Positions 31,544-41,320 are shown, counted from the stretch's first letter. The stretch: DNA of 64,000 bases from Streptomyces sp. SCUT-3 (GCF_014083985.1 NZ_CP046907.1:3696501-3760500); one strand, 5' to 3'. A program made the numbers and translations. Notes: generated by a model not told the origin, from the sequence alone.

Positions 31544-31726
31544 GAGGGTGCCCCTTCCGGGCGTCGTGGGAACTCCGTGGATCGCTGGGTCAATAACAGC
31601 ATCTCTTGTGAACCGAGTCAACGTGAATGAGGATGTCTATTCTGTTCACGAGGCGAATCGAGGTGTCCGGAGCTCATGGGTATATTCAGGACCACAGGGG
31701 TGGCTGCACAGGACGGAGCCGGACGC

Positions 31727-33985
31727 ATGCCGGAGAACGCAGCAGAAGTGACCGCCGCCGGGATCGCCCGGCTCGCCGGCGTCGGACGGGCCGCCGTCAG
31801 CAACTGGCGCCGTCGGCACCCGGACTTCCCGCAGCCGGTCGGAGGCACCGACGCCAGCCCCTCCTTCTCCCTCCCCGAGGTCGAGAAATGGCTGCGCGAC
31901 CAGGGGAAACTCGCCGAGGTGCCGCTGCGCGAGCGGGTCTGGCAGCAGCTCGCCTCCCACCCCGGGGGCACGGCCGACGCACTCCGCCTGGCCGGCGCCG
32001 TCCTGCTGCTGGCGGCCGAACGCCCCGAGGAGTGGCGGGCCCTGTCCCGCGAGCCCGACCGAACGCTCCCCACCCGGCTGGCCGAGGCCGCCGCCGAGGT
32101 GTTCACACAGCGCTTCGGCGGCCCGCCCCCCGCCGCCCCCGCCACGGCCGTCACCGCCCCGGCCGCTCCCGGAGCGGCGGCGCACGCCCCGGCCGCTCCC
32201 GCAGCGGCGGCCCTCGCCCCGGAGGCCCCCGACCCGGCAGCACTTGCGGCAGCCGTCCCCCTGGTCCGCGCCGCGGGCCGGCTGGCCGCCGAACTCGGCC
32301 CGCGCCAGGCCTACGAGTTCCTCCTCGGCCGCCACCTCGACACCAACCCGCGCCAGTACACGCTCACCCCGCCCGGCCTCGCCGAACTCATGGCCGCGCT
32401 CGCCCTGCCCGGCACCGCGCGCCCCGGCGCCCCGCCCGTGCAGGCGTTCACCGTCCTCGACCCGGCCTGCGGCACCGGCGCGCTGCTGCGCGCGGCCGGC
32501 GACTGCGGCACGCTCCTGGGGCAGGAGGCCGATCCGGCCCTGGCGGCGCTCACCGCCGTGCGGCTCGCCCTCCGTACCCGTGCCGAGGTGCGGGTGCGTG
32601 CCGGGGACAGCCTGCGCGCCGACGCCTTCCCCGGCCTCGCCGCGGACGCCGTGCTCTGCCACCCGCCGTTCAACGAGCGCAACTGGGGCCACGACGAACT
32701 GACCTACGACCCCCGCTGGGAGTACGGGCTGCCGGCCCGCACCGAGTCCGAACTGGCCTGGGTGCAGCACGCCCTCGCCCACGCTCGCCCCGGCGGCACC
32801 GTCGTGGTGCTGATGCCGCCCGCCGCCGCGTCCCGCCGCTCCGGCCGCCGCGTCCGCGCCGACCTGCTGCGCCGCGGAGCCCTGCGCGCCGTCGTCGCCC
32901 TGCCCGCCGGGAGCGCGCCGCCGTACGGCATCCCCCTGCACCTGTGGGTGCTGCGCCGCCCGGACCCGGCCGGCGCCGCCGGGGCCGTCCCGCCGTCGCC
33001 GCACCTGCTGCTCGTCGACGCGGCGGGACTGCTGCCGGAGGGCCACGGGGGCCACGGCGGACACGGGGGCCGGGAGGCCCTGCCCCGGCAACTCCTGCGC
33101 GATGCCGTCCTGGAGGCGTGGGAGTCCTTCGACCGGCACGGGACGACCGAGGCGCGGCCCGGCGTCGCCCGCGCCGTGCCGGTCATCGAACTCCTCGACG
33201 ACGACGTCGACCTCGCCCCCGCCCGGCACCTACCCCCGCCCGCCACCGACGACGGCCCGGAACTCACCAGCCTGCGCGAACGCCTCGCCGCCACCCTGCG
33301 GCACACCGCGGAGATCACCCCGGCCCCCGGCGTCCCGGTCTCCGGCGCCCCGGCCCCCGGCACTCCGGTCTCCGGCGCCCCGGCCCCCGGCACTCCGGTC
33401 TCCGGCGCCCCCGGCGCCCGGCGCCCGACGACCACCGTCGGCGAACTCGCCCGGGCCGGCGCCCTCCTCATGCGGCCCGGCGGCCCCGGCGCGGTCCCCG
33501 GCGGGGACGGCCCCGCCGTGCTGACCGAGCACGACGTCGTCGCCGGCACCGGCCCCACCGGGACCCTGCCCGCCGGAGCCCCCGAGGACCCGGTGCTCAC
33601 CGAGGAGGGGGACGTGGTGGTGCCCGTCCTGGGACGCGGCGCCGTCGCCCGCGTCGTCGACCGGGAGACTGCCGGGGCCGCCCTCGGCCGCAACCTGTGG
33701 CTCCTGCGCCCCGACCCGGCCGTGCTCGACCCCTGGTTCCTCGCCGGGTTCCTGCGCGGCACCGCCAACACCCGCCGCGCCAGCAGCTACGCCTCCACCA
33801 CCGGCCGGCTCGACGTACGCCGCCTCCAGGTGCCCCGCATGCCCCTGTCCGACCAGCTCCGGTACGGGGCCCGGTTCCGCGAACTCGCCGGTTTCGAGAG
33901 CGCGCTGCGCGAGGCCGTCGCCCTCGGGGAGCAGCTGGTCCGGGGACTCCACGACGGCCTCACCGACGGAAGGCTCAGCCCCTGA
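31727..33985 (+). CDS. N-6 DNA methylase-like protein (M+S fusion layout, non-canonical motif IV)
   Basis: The 752-residue protein has an N-terminal HTH-like segment (VTAAGIARLAGVGRAAVSNWRRR), an N6-adenine methyltransferase domain with SAM motif LDPACGTGALLRAAG (about residue 245) and, where type I M subunits have NPPF/Y, C-H-P-P-F-N-E-R-N-W-G (about residue 310). A Pro/Gly/Val repeat linker follows, then a C-terminal S-subunit-like specificity region (GRNLWLLRPDPAVLDPWFLAGFLRG to LQVPRMPLSDQ). No restriction subunit is adjacent. His in place of Asn/Asp/Ser makes catalysis doubtful. I prefer ATG at 31727 (GGAG 8 nt upstream) over ATG at 31676. Confidence 0.8.
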   Translation: MPENAAEVTAAGIARLAGVGRAAVSNWRRRHPDFPQPVGGTDASPSFSLPEVEKWLRDQGKLAEVPLRERVWQQLASHPGGTADALRLAGAVLLLAAERPEEWRALSREPDRTLPTRLAEAAAEVFTQRFGGPPPAAPATAVTAPAAPGAAAHAPAAPAAAALAPEAPDPAALAAAVPLVRAAGRLAAELGPRQAYEFLLGRHLDTNPRQYTLTPPGLAELMAALALPGTARPGAPPVQAFTVLDPACGTGALLRAAGDCGTLLGQEADPALAALTAVRLALRTRAEVRVRAGDSLRADAFPGLAADAVLCHPPFNERNWGHDELTYDPRWEYGLPARTESELAWVQHALAHARPGGTVVVLMPPAAASRRSGRRVRADLLRRGALRAVVALPAGSAPPYGIPLHLWVLRRPDPAGAAGAVPPSPHLLLVDAAGLLPEGHGGHGGHGGREALPRQLLRDAVLEAWESFDRHGTTEARPGVARAVPVIELLDDDVDLAPARHLPPPATDDGPELTSLRERLAATLRHTAEITPAPGVPVSGAPAPGTPVSGAPAPGTPVSGAPGARRPTTTVGELARAGALLMRPGGPGAVPGGDGPAVLTEHDVVAGTGPTGTLPAGAPEDPVLTEEGDVVVPVLGRGAVARVVDRETAGAALGRNLWLLRPDPAVLDPWFLAGFLRGTANTRRASSYASTTGRLDVRRLQVPRMPLSDQLRYGARFRELAGFESALREAVALGEQLVRGLHDGLTDGRLSP

Positions 33986-34113
33986 GGAGGGCCGGTTCGG
34001 CACACTGCGGCCCCGGCCGTCCGCGGCGGTCGATACGCTCTCGCTGACAGCAGGACCCCGACCGCCTGCCCGACCGCCTCCCGACCGCCCGACAGGTCAT
34101 CACAGGAGTTGCC

Positions 34114-34794
34114 ATGAACGGCCCCGGCGCCGCGCCGAGACCCCTCCCCGACGACAGAGTGGTGATCTCGCTGCGCGTGCTGTTCTGCGCGGCGGCACTG
34201 CTGTCCTGCGGCCTGCTCTCCTGGGTGCCGATGCTGAGGCTGGCCCTGCTGAGGCTGCGGACCGTCGACTGGGTCCTGTGCGGAGCCGTGTTCGCGGCCG
34301 CCTTCGGGCTGCTGGCGACGGTCGGCGAACTGCCGGAGGCCAGCCCCTGGTCGGACGCGGCCGTGGGGGCGCTCCTGCTCCTCTCCGTGCTCGTCACCGT
34401 GTACTACCTGGTGGTCGACATACGCCACCACGGCGAGCGGCGCGCACGGGCCGCGCAGGCGGCGCACGCCGCGCACGCCCCCTACGGGCAGCAGCAGTAC
34501 GGGTACGGCTACCCGCACCCGCAGGCGCCGCACCCGCAGGCGCCCCCGCCGCAGCCGGGGATCCCCCACCAGCAGCCGTCCCCGTACGCCGCACCGCCCC
34601 CGCAGGCCCCGTACAACCCCTACCGCGACACCCCGCCGGGCGGCTCGCCCGCCGGTCCGCCCGCCCCCGCCGCGCCCGCGCACGTGCGGCCGCAGGGCGC
34701 CCCCGGACCCGCCGCGCCCCGGCGCATGGACCAGGTCCGCGCCGAACTCGACGAGCTCAGCGACCTGCTGCGCCAGGAGGAGGGCGAGCGGTGA
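34114..34794 (+). CDS. Membrane protein with Pro/Gln/Tyr-rich tail, coupled to the Ser/Thr kinase
   Basis: The 226-residue protein has three hydrophobic segments (about residues 19-40, 52-70 and 82-103), then a cytosolic tail rich in Pro, Gln, Ala and Tyr, ending in an acidic helix (DQVRAELDELSDLLRQEEGE). CACAGGAG precedes the ATG. Its stop overlaps the kinase GTG (GTGA), so the two are co-translated and may act together at the membrane. No family with a known function is recognised. Confidence 0.75.
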   Translation: MNGPGAAPRPLPDDRVVISLRVLFCAAALLSCGLLSWVPMLRLALLRLRTVDWVLCGAVFAAAFGLLATVGELPEASPWSDAAVGALLLLSVLVTVYYLVVDIRHHGERRARAAQAAHAAHAPYGQQQYGYGYPHPQAPHPQAPPPQPGIPHQQPSPYAAPPPQAPYNPYRDTPPGGSPAGPPAPAAPAHVRPQGAPGPAAPRRMDQVRAELDELSDLLRQEEGER

Positions 34795-36565
34795 CGGGAC
34801 GGATCGTCGCCGGCCGCTACGAACTGTCCACGGTGATCGGACAGGGCGGCATGGGCCAGGTGTGGACCGCCTACGACCGCCGCCTGGACCGCCGGGTCGC
34901 GGTCAAACTGCTGCGCCCCGACCGGGTCGCGGGCACCGCCGAGGCGGGCGACCTGCAGCGCCGCTTCGAGCGCGAGTGCCGGGTCACCGCCCAGGTCGAC
35001 CACCCCGGCCTGGTCACCGTGTACGACGCGGGCAGCGACGCCGACGAGCTGTACCTGGTCATGCGGTACGTCGAGGGCGCCGACCTCGCCGACCACCTCG
35101 CCGAGAACGAGCCGTACCCGTGGACGTGGGCGGTCGCCGTGGCGGCGCAGCTGTGCTCGGTGCTCTCCGCCGTGCACGCCGTGCCCATCGTCCACCGCGA
35201 CCTGAAGCCGCGGAACGTCATGGTGGGCCAGGACGGCGCGGTCACCGTCCTCGACCTGGGCGTGGCCGCGGTGCTCAACACCGACACCACCCGCCTGACC
35301 CGCTCCGGCTCGTTCCCCGGGACCCCCGTCTACATGGCCCCCGAACAGGCCATGGGCGGCGCCGTCGGCCCCCGCACCGACCTGTACGCCCTCGGCATCG
35401 TGCTGCACGAACTCCTCAGCGGCAACGTGCCGTTCCACGGTTCCACGGCCCTCGGCGTCCTCCACCGCCACCTGCACGAGGCGCCCGTCCCGCTGCGGCA
35501 GGTCCGTCCGGAGGTGCCCGAGCCGCTGGAGGCGCTGGTCCTGCGGCTGCTCGCCAAGGACCCGCAGGACCGGCCCGCCGACGCACAGGAGGTCTACCGG
35601 GCGCTCGCCCCGATGCTCCCCGGACCGCAGCCCGCCGTCCCCCCGGCACCCGGCGGCTCCCGGCCGATGGACCCCACCCGTCCGTTCGTCCGGCCGCTCG
35701 CCCCCTGGCCCGACCGCCCCGCCCCGCCCCCGGCAGGCCCCCGGCGAGCCCGCCGGGCGCTCACGGCTCCCCCGGCTCCCACGGCGGCGGCAACCCGGAC
35801 CGCGGCGGCACGTACGGCAACGGCACGTACGGCACGTACGGCGCCCCGGGCACTTCCGGTACCCCCGGCGCTTCCGGCACGTACGGCTCCCACGGCACGT
35901 ACGGTTCCCACGGCGCCTACGGTGCCCCCGGCGGCGCCCACGCGGGCGTGCCGGGCGCCGGGGGCCTGCCCGGCGGGCCGGCCGCCCCGGACAGCAGCGG
36001 CACCGGCTCCGGCCTCGCGGCGGCGGTCGAGGAGGTCAAGCACCTGCTGGACGCGGGCCGCATCACCCAGGCCGTCGACATCCTCGGCAACGCCCTGTCC
36101 GTAGCCGTGGCCCGGCGCGGCGAGGGCTCCCCGGCCGTGCGGATGCTGCGCAGGCACTACGCGGCGACCCTCATGGAGGACGGCCAGTACCGCCGCGCCC
36201 TGCCCGAACTGCGCACCCTCGCCGGCGAGTACGCGGCCGAGCACGGCGCCGCCGACCCGCAGGCGCTGCGCTTCCGCTACGAGGCCGCGCAGTGCCTGGA
36301 ACAACTGGGCGATGCGGCCACCGCGCTGACCGAGTACCGGTACCTGCTGCCCCACTTCGAGGCCCGGGCCTTCGCCGACCCCGTCCTGCCGCTGGAACTG
36401 CGCCGCCGCATAGGCAACCTGCTGCTCTCCGTCGGCGACCGCGGCGCCGCCCGCGAGGTCCTGGTGCGCCTGCTCTACGACGCCGAGCGGCTGCACGGCC
36501 CGCACCACCCCTTCCCCGCGGAGATCCGCAGGTCCCTGGACTGGCTGAACCAGATCCGCGGCTGA
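34791..36565 (+). CDS. Ser/Thr protein kinase with C-terminal TPR-like domain, split by an apparent -1 frame break
   Basis: Hanks-type kinase domain at residues 1-275: Gly loop VIGQGGMGQVW, VAVKLL, catalytic loop IVHRDLKPRNVM, then LDLGV where DFG is usual, and GTPVYMAPEQA. After PAPPPAG (about 35738) the kinase frame turns into a Thr/Ala/Arg-rich tail ending at 36104. The next frame instead carries a Gly/Tyr/Ser linker and a helical TPR-like domain (VEEVKHLLDAGRITQAVDIL to the stop at 36565). One base missing from the C run at 35738-35742 would restore a single 590-residue protein. This could be a sequencing error or a real frameshift. No membrane segment is visible; the coupled upstream protein may supply it. 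Confidence 0.8.
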
Positions 36566-36609
36566 AGGCCCCCTGTCCGCGCGGGCGGAGGGCCCGCTAC
36601 CGTTCACGG

Positions 36610-37511
36610 ATGGACCGACCCCACCGTCACCGCGGCGCGCCCGCGGGCGTGTTGCTCGCCGCGGCCCTCGCCCTCGCCGGCTGCACCCCCGCCGGCGACG
36701 GCCCCGCGCCCGGAGGCGGAACCGGGGCCGGCGGCGCGGGGACGGCCGCCGCCGCGCTCGGGGAGCTGGCCGTCGCCCCGGCCGGATCCTCGTCCGGCTA
36801 CGAGCGCGACGAGTTCGGCCGCTCCTGGGCCGACACCGACGGCAACGGCTGCGGCACCCGCGACGACATACTGGCCAGGGACCTCACCGGCGTCGACCGC
36901 GAGGACGGCTGCACCGTCGTCTCCGGAACCCTCACCGACCCCTACACCGGCACACGGATACGGTTCGAACGCGGACGCAGCCGGATCGACATCGACCACG
37001 TCGTCGCGCTCTCCGACGCCTGGCCCAAGGGCGCGAGCGAGTGGGACCGCAGCAGGCGGACGCGGTTCGCCAACGACCCCCTCAACCTCCTCGCCGTCGA
37101 GGCCCGCGCCAACCGCACCAAGGGGGACGGGGACGCCACCGAGTGGCTGCCCCCCGACGAGTCCTTCCACTGCGCCTACGTGGCACGCCAGGTGGCGGTG
37201 AAGAAGAAGTACGAGCTCGAGGTGACGAAGGCCGAGAAGGCCGCCATGGAGAAGGTGCTGGCCGACTGCCCCGGTGAACGGCTGCCCACCGGCGGGAAGC
37301 CGCAGGCCCCGACGGCGGGGGAGACGGCGGCGGATCCGGGAGCACCGGGAGCACCGGCGGATCCGGGAGTACCGGCGGATCCGGGGGGACGGTGGAGTAC
37401 GTGAACTGCGACGCCGTGCGCGAGGCGGGCAAGGCCCCGCTGCACCGCGGCGACCCCGGCTACACGGAACGCCTCGACCGCGACGGCGACGGAGTCGCCT
37501 GCAGCGACTGA
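36610..37511 (+). CDS. HNH (GmrSD/DUF1524-type) nuclease lipoprotein with Excalibur domain out of frame at its 3' end
   Basis: The first frame (36610-37404) encodes a lipobox signal peptide (LALAGC), then an HNH nuclease domain: DTDGNGCGTRDDILARDL, IDIDHVVALSDAW and NDPLNLLAVEARANRTKGD. After a Pro/Gly/Ala repeat it stops at 37404. Overlapping in another frame (37392-37511), VEYVNCDAVREAGKAP to DRDGDGVACSD is a perfect Excalibur calcium-binding domain, the expected C-terminus of such proteins. One missing G in the run at 37383-37388 would join them into about 300 residues. Extracellular nuclease role is inferred from family. Confidence 0.78.
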
Positions 37512-37743
37512 CCCGAGCCCGCAGCCGTCACCCCGCTCTCCGGGCCCGCTCCCGGACAGCTGCGGACAGCCGCGGACAGTCGTGGACAGCCACGGACAGC
37601 CCGGGGAAGCGGCGGACCGTCTCCGTTCCCGTAACCGTGCGGATCGTTCTGCGGAGTGCTGGATATCACACCCCCGCACTCCATATCCTCGATCAACGCC
37701 GGACCGGAGCACCGACGCCCGGTCCCCGCTGCCAGGAGGCCCC

Positions 37744-38373
37744 GTGATCCGCAGGTCCGTGTCGCTCCTCGCCGCCGCCGCTGTGCTGGGCGCGGCCCCA
37801 CTGCTCAGCGCGTGCGGGACCCCGCACGCGGGCGCCGCCGCCGTGGTCGGCGGGGAGGCGGTCTCGGTGTCCGCGCTCCAGGCCAAGGTCAAGGAGGTCC
37901 GCGACGCGCAGGCCGACAGCGTGACCGCGGCCGGCGTGCCCGAGCCGAGCAGCGACCTCTCCCGCGCCACCCTGAACGGAATCGTCTTCGACAAGGTGCT
38001 GTACCGGGCCGCGGCCGACGCGGGCGTGAAGGCCACCCGGGCCGAGGTCCAGGAGGACTGCGCCGAGCGCGCACGGCAGGCCGGCGGCACGGAGGCGCTG
38101 CGCACCATGCTGCTGCAGCGTTACGGCATCGCCCCCGGTGAGGTGGAGGAGTTCTGCCGCAACCAGGCCACGGCGCAGAAGCTGGCCCGCAAGCTGGGCG
38201 CGGACCTGCAGACGCCGGAGGGGCAGGCCGTCGTCCTCAAGGAGCTGAGCACCACCTCCCGGTCCCTCGACATCGACATCAGCCCCCGGTACGGGACCTG
38301 GGACGACAAGGAGCTCTCCCTGAACGGCGTGAAGGAGGAGTGGCTGCGCCCGGCCGAGCCGCAGGGCGCGTAG
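37744..38373 (+). CDS. SurA N-terminal-like lipoprotein
   Basis: The 209-residue product has a lipoprotein signal peptide (LLSACG, lipobox Cys about residue 24) followed by a helical SurA/PrsA N-terminal-like domain (VVGGEAVSVSALQAKVKEVR), as in chaperone/isomerase lipoproteins, but it lacks a parvulin catalytic domain. GTG at 37744 is preceded by CAGGAGG. It is located between the HNH lipoprotein and mazG, an order I recall from other streptomycetes. The intergenic region before it (37512-37743) has less GC-rich promoter-like DNA. A folding-helper role outside the membrane is plausible. Confidence 0.85.
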   Translation: MIRRSVSLLAAAAVLGAAPLLSACGTPHAGAAAVVGGEAVSVSALQAKVKEVRDAQADSVTAAGVPEPSSDLSRATLNGIVFDKVLYRAAADAGVKATRAEVQEDCAERARQAGGTEALRTMLLQRYGIAPGEVEEFCRNQATAQKLARKLGADLQTPEGQAVVLKELSTTSRSLDIDISPRYGTWDDKELSLNGVKEEWLRPAEPQGA

Positions 38374-38574
38374 GCCCGCCCGTACCCGGAGGACGTCGCC
38401 GTGCCCCGGCCGGAGCCGGGCCGGGCCGGGGCTGGATCCGGCGCCGCGTCCGTGCCCGGCTCCCGGCCCTGCTCCGGCCCTGCCCCTGCTCCGGCCCTGC
38501 CCCGGGCCCCGTTCCGGGGCGCCCGGCGGGAGGAGGCGCCGCGCGGGCGCAGGGTGCGGGTACGGTCGGGACTC

Positions 38575-39669
38575 GTGGCTGCTTCGAACGACGACACGCG
38601 CGAGGCCGGTACTCCCGGTACCGGCCGACTGGTCCTGCTCACCACCACCCACCGGATCGCCCCCGGCCTGCTGTCCTGGCCCGCCTGGAAGGTCCTGCAC
38701 GAGGCGGACCGGGTGGTCTGCTCCGACCCCGAACACCCCCAACTGCCCTACCTGAGGGAAGCGGGGATCGCGGTCGAGACCGCCGCCCCGACCGCCCGGG
38801 AACTGGTGGACGACGCCGCCTCCGGGGAGGGACGCACCGTCGTCGTGGTCTCCGCCGCCGACGGCGAACCGGCCCTGACCGACGGCCTGGCCCGCATCGC
38901 CGGCTCCGGCCGCGACACCGTGCCGGAGCTGGAACTGCTGCCCGGCTCCTACGACCTGCCCGGCGCCCGCCTGCTCGACCTCGTGCACGTCATGGACCGG
39001 CTGCGCTCGCCCGGCGGCTGCCCGTGGGACGCCCGGCAGACCCACGCCTCGCTCGTGAAGTACCTCCTGGAGGAGGCGTACGAGCTCGTCGAGACCATCG
39101 AGGAGGACGACCGCGAGGCCCTGCGCGAGGAACTGGGCGACGTCCTCCTGCAGGTCCTCTTCCACTCCCGCATCGCCGAGGAGCACCCGGACGACCCGTT
39201 CTCGATCGACGACGTGGCCGGCGGCATCGTCGACAAGCTCATCCACCGCCACCCGCACGTCTTCGGGTCCTCCGGCGCCCCCACCACCCCCGCCGAGATC
39301 GAGCAGAGCTGGGACCGGCTGAAGGCCCAGGAGAAGCAGCGAGAGTCGGTCACCGAGGGCGTGCCGCTCGGCCAGCCCGCCCTGGCCCTGGCCGCGAAAC
39401 TGGTGCAGCGGGTCCGCCGGGGCGGCCTCGACGTCCCCCTGCCCTCCCCCGGGACGGAGCCCCTGGGGGCGGAGGCCCCCGTCGCGGAGGTCACCGCCGC
39501 GGAGGCGGAAGGCCTCGACGAGGAGCGGGCGGGCGACCTGCTGATGGTGCTGGCGGCGCGGGCGGCCGAGCACGGTATCGACCCCGAGTCCGCCCTCCGG
39601 GCCGCCGCCCGCCGCTACCGCGACGCCGTCCTGGCCGCCGAGCGCGGCGCGGGCACGGCCGCCGGCTGA
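38575..39669 (+). CDS. mazG: Nucleoside triphosphate pyrophosphohydrolase MazG
   Basis: The 364-residue protein starts with a degenerate methylase-like region (residues 1-125) and then a MazG fold: GGCPWDARQTHASL, EEAYELVETIEEDDREALREELGDVLLQVLFHS with the metal-binding ExxE...ExxD pattern, and IDDVAGGIVDKLIHRHPHVF. MazG hydrolyses (d)NTPs to NMP and pyrophosphate, clearing non-canonical nucleotides. Start GTG at 38575 is preceded by GGTCGGGA. C-terminal residues 255-330 carry a variable acidic insertion. Confidence 0.92.
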   Translation: MAASNDDTREAGTPGTGRLVLLTTTHRIAPGLLSWPAWKVLHEADRVVCSDPEHPQLPYLREAGIAVETAAPTARELVDDAASGEGRTVVVVSAADGEPALTDGLARIAGSGRDTVPELELLPGSYDLPGARLLDLVHVMDRLRSPGGCPWDARQTHASLVKYLLEEAYELVETIEEDDREALREELGDVLLQVLFHSRIAEEHPDDPFSIDDVAGGIVDKLIHRHPHVFGSSGAPTTPAEIEQSWDRLKAQEKQRESVTEGVPLGQPALALAAKLVQRVRRGGLDVPLPSPGTEPLGAEAPVAEVTAAEAEGLDEERAGDLLMVLAARAAEHGIDPESALRAAARRYRDAVLAAERGAGTAAG

Positions 39670-39885
39670 AGCACCGCGCCCCCGGCCGCCGGGCCACCGG
39701 GTCCCGGCGGCCGGCTGGTACCGCGGGCGGGCACTGCGGGCGGGCACCGTACCCCGGTGCCCGCCCGGCCCGGCTCGGCCTGCCCGGCCCGCCCGGCTCG
39801 CCCGGCCCGCCTCGGCGTCTGCCCGTCCCGTGCCGCGCGCCCGTCTCGTGCCGCCCGCCCGTCCGGTCCGAGCCGGTCAGCACGC

Positions 39886-39936
39886 CCCCGCCGCCGTACC
39901 GCAAAAGGGGGGCCGTGTTCCGGTACGGCGGCGGGG
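39886..39936 (+). terminator. 16-bp perfect hairpin directly upstream of the DUF6479 gene
   Basis: CCCCGCCGCCGTACCG (39886-39901) pairs perfectly with 39921-39936 around a 19-nt loop, ending 13 nt before the ATG at 39950. It may end mazG transcription, or fold in the leader and limit access to the GGGG Shine-Dalgarno at 39933-39936. The rest of 39670-39885 is CCCG-rich simple sequence with no gene. Confidence 0.6.
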
Positions 39937-39949
39937 TAGGCGCGTGGGC

Positions 39950-40387
39950 ATGACCAACGATCTGCTGAACCTCGCCGCACGCGACCACCTCGTCGGCATC
40001 TGGCCGATGGTGGTCGGCGTCGCCGTGGTCGCGCTGCTCCTGACGGCCTTCTGGTACGGGCGGCAGCGGCGGCTGCGCGAACCCCCGCCGCCCGTCGAGC
40101 CGCAGCCCCGGGCGGGTGCCTGGCAGACCCGCGAGGAGTACGGCCGCAACACCCCGCCGGACCACGGGCCCGGCCACCAGGACGGCGACGCCGACCGGGT
40201 CGGCTACGAATCCACCACCGAGCCGCACCCGGAGATGCCGAAGGACGGCCACCGCTACCTCCCCCAGGAGATCGCGGGGATGCCCAGCACCGGCGACGGC
40301 CGGGAGACGTCCCGCCGAACCGGCCCGTCCTCCGGCAACCCGGCGGCCGGAACCCCGCGCGACCACCGGAACCCCGGCCGTCCCTGA
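39950..40387 (+). CDS. DUF6479-family small membrane protein
   Basis: The 145-residue protein has one N-terminal transmembrane helix (IWPMVVGVAVVALLLTAFWYG) followed by basic residues (RQRRLR) and a hydrophilic, Pro/His-rich tail with GYESTTEPHPEMPKDGHRYLP, the pattern of Streptomyces DUF6479 proteins. Function unknown. ATG at 39950 lies just after a strong hairpin. Confidence 0.75.
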   Translation: MTNDLLNLAARDHLVGIWPMVVGVAVVALLLTAFWYGRQRRLREPPPPVEPQPRAGAWQTREEYGRNTPPDHGPGHQDGDADRVGYESTTEPHPEMPKDGHRYLPQEIAGMPSTGDGRETSRRTGPSSGNPAAGTPRDHRNPGRP

Positions 40388-40561
40388 CCCCGGGCCCCTC
40401 CCGGTCTCCGGCCCCTCCTGACCCGGGCCGCCCCTGACCCCGCCCGCCGCCCGCACCCCGTGCCGGCGGCGGGCGGGGTCTCCCCGTCACCGCATTCGTC
40501 CCGCCCCGCTAACCTCGTGTCCGTCGGAGACCGGCCACCGGCCCGTCGACCAGGGGGACTG

Positions 40562-41320
40562 ATGCATATCGAGCTGCCGCACGACTGGCCGGCCACCGAG
40601 GCGGAGGCGATCGCCCTCCAGCTCTCGCTGGCGCCCCTGGTGGACCGCACGGGCCCCGGGCCGCAGGAGCCCCGCCTCATCGCCGGTCTCGACGTCGCCT
40701 ACGCCGGCGACGGCCGGGACGGCACCCCGGCCACTGCGGGCTCCCCGCCCCTGCCGCCGTCCCCGGCTGCGCCGCCGTCCTCGGGCGGGGTGCGGGTGGC
40801 GGCGGGGATCGCAGTCCTGGACGCCCGCAGCCTGGAGGTCGTGGAGACCGCCACGGCCGTGGGCGTCACCGCCTTCCCCTACGTCCCCGGGCTGTTCGCC
40901 TTCCGGGAGCTGCCCGTGCTCCTCGACGCGCTGCGGGCCCTGCGCACCGTCCCCGACCTGCTGCTGTGCGACGGGCAGGGCGTCGCCCACCCCCGCCGCT
41001 TCGGTCTCGCCTGCCACCTGGGGGTGATCACCGGGCTGCCCGCCGCCGGGGTCGCCAAGACGCCGTTCACCGGTTCCTCCGCCCCACCCGCCGACGAGCG
41101 CGGGGCCTGGACGCCGATGCTCGACGGGGACGAGGTCGTCGGCCGCACGCTGCGCACACGCGCCGGCGTCAAACCGGTGCACGTCTCCGTCGGCCACCGC
41201 ATCGACCTCGACACCGCCTGCCGCCACGTCCTGGCGGCTGCTCCGCGCTACCGCCTTCCCGAGACCACCCGCATCGCCGACCGTCTCAGCCGCGACGCCC
41301 TGGCCTCCGCCCTCCCCTGA
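40562..41320 (+). CDS. nfi: Endonuclease V (deoxyinosine 3'-endonuclease)
   Basis: Repair enzyme that nicks DNA one base 3' of deoxyinosine and other deaminated bases. The 252-residue protein has IAGLDVAYAG (catalytic Asp), FPYVPGLFAFRELP, LLCDGQGVAHPRRFGLACHLG (second catalytic Asp), AKTPF and KPVHVSVGHRIDLDTA, all family motifs. A Pro/Ser/Ala-rich insert of about 20 residues after the first motif is atypical but lies in a surface loop. AGGGGG precedes the ATG. Confidence 0.93.
   Translation: MHIELPHDWPATEAEAIALQLSLAPLVDRTGPGPQEPRLIAGLDVAYAGDGRDGTPATAGSPPLPPSPAAPPSSGGVRVAAGIAVLDARSLEVVETATAVGVTAFPYVPGLFAFRELPVLLDALRALRTVPDLLLCDGQGVAHPRRFGLACHLGVITGLPAAGVAKTPFTGSSAPPADERGAWTPMLDGDEVVGRTLRTRAGVKPVHVSVGHRIDLDTACRHVLAAAPRYRLPETTRIADRLSRDALASALP

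Noticed and set aside
31676-31726. Upstream ATG at 31676 as start of the methylase
   Set aside because: Its Shine-Dalgarno spacing is too short; the ATG at 31727 has GGAG at 8 nt and precedes the conserved HTH.
35738-35742. Programmed ribosomal frameshift in the kinase gene
   Set aside because: A C5 run is not a recognised efficient slippery site, and no stimulatory structure or conservation evidence could be seen.
35743-36104. The Thr/Ala/Arg-rich C-terminus of the kinase in its original frame as a genuine tail
   Set aside because: Its composition is that of an out-of-frame reading, while the neighbouring frame encodes an ordered helical domain with normal codon bias.
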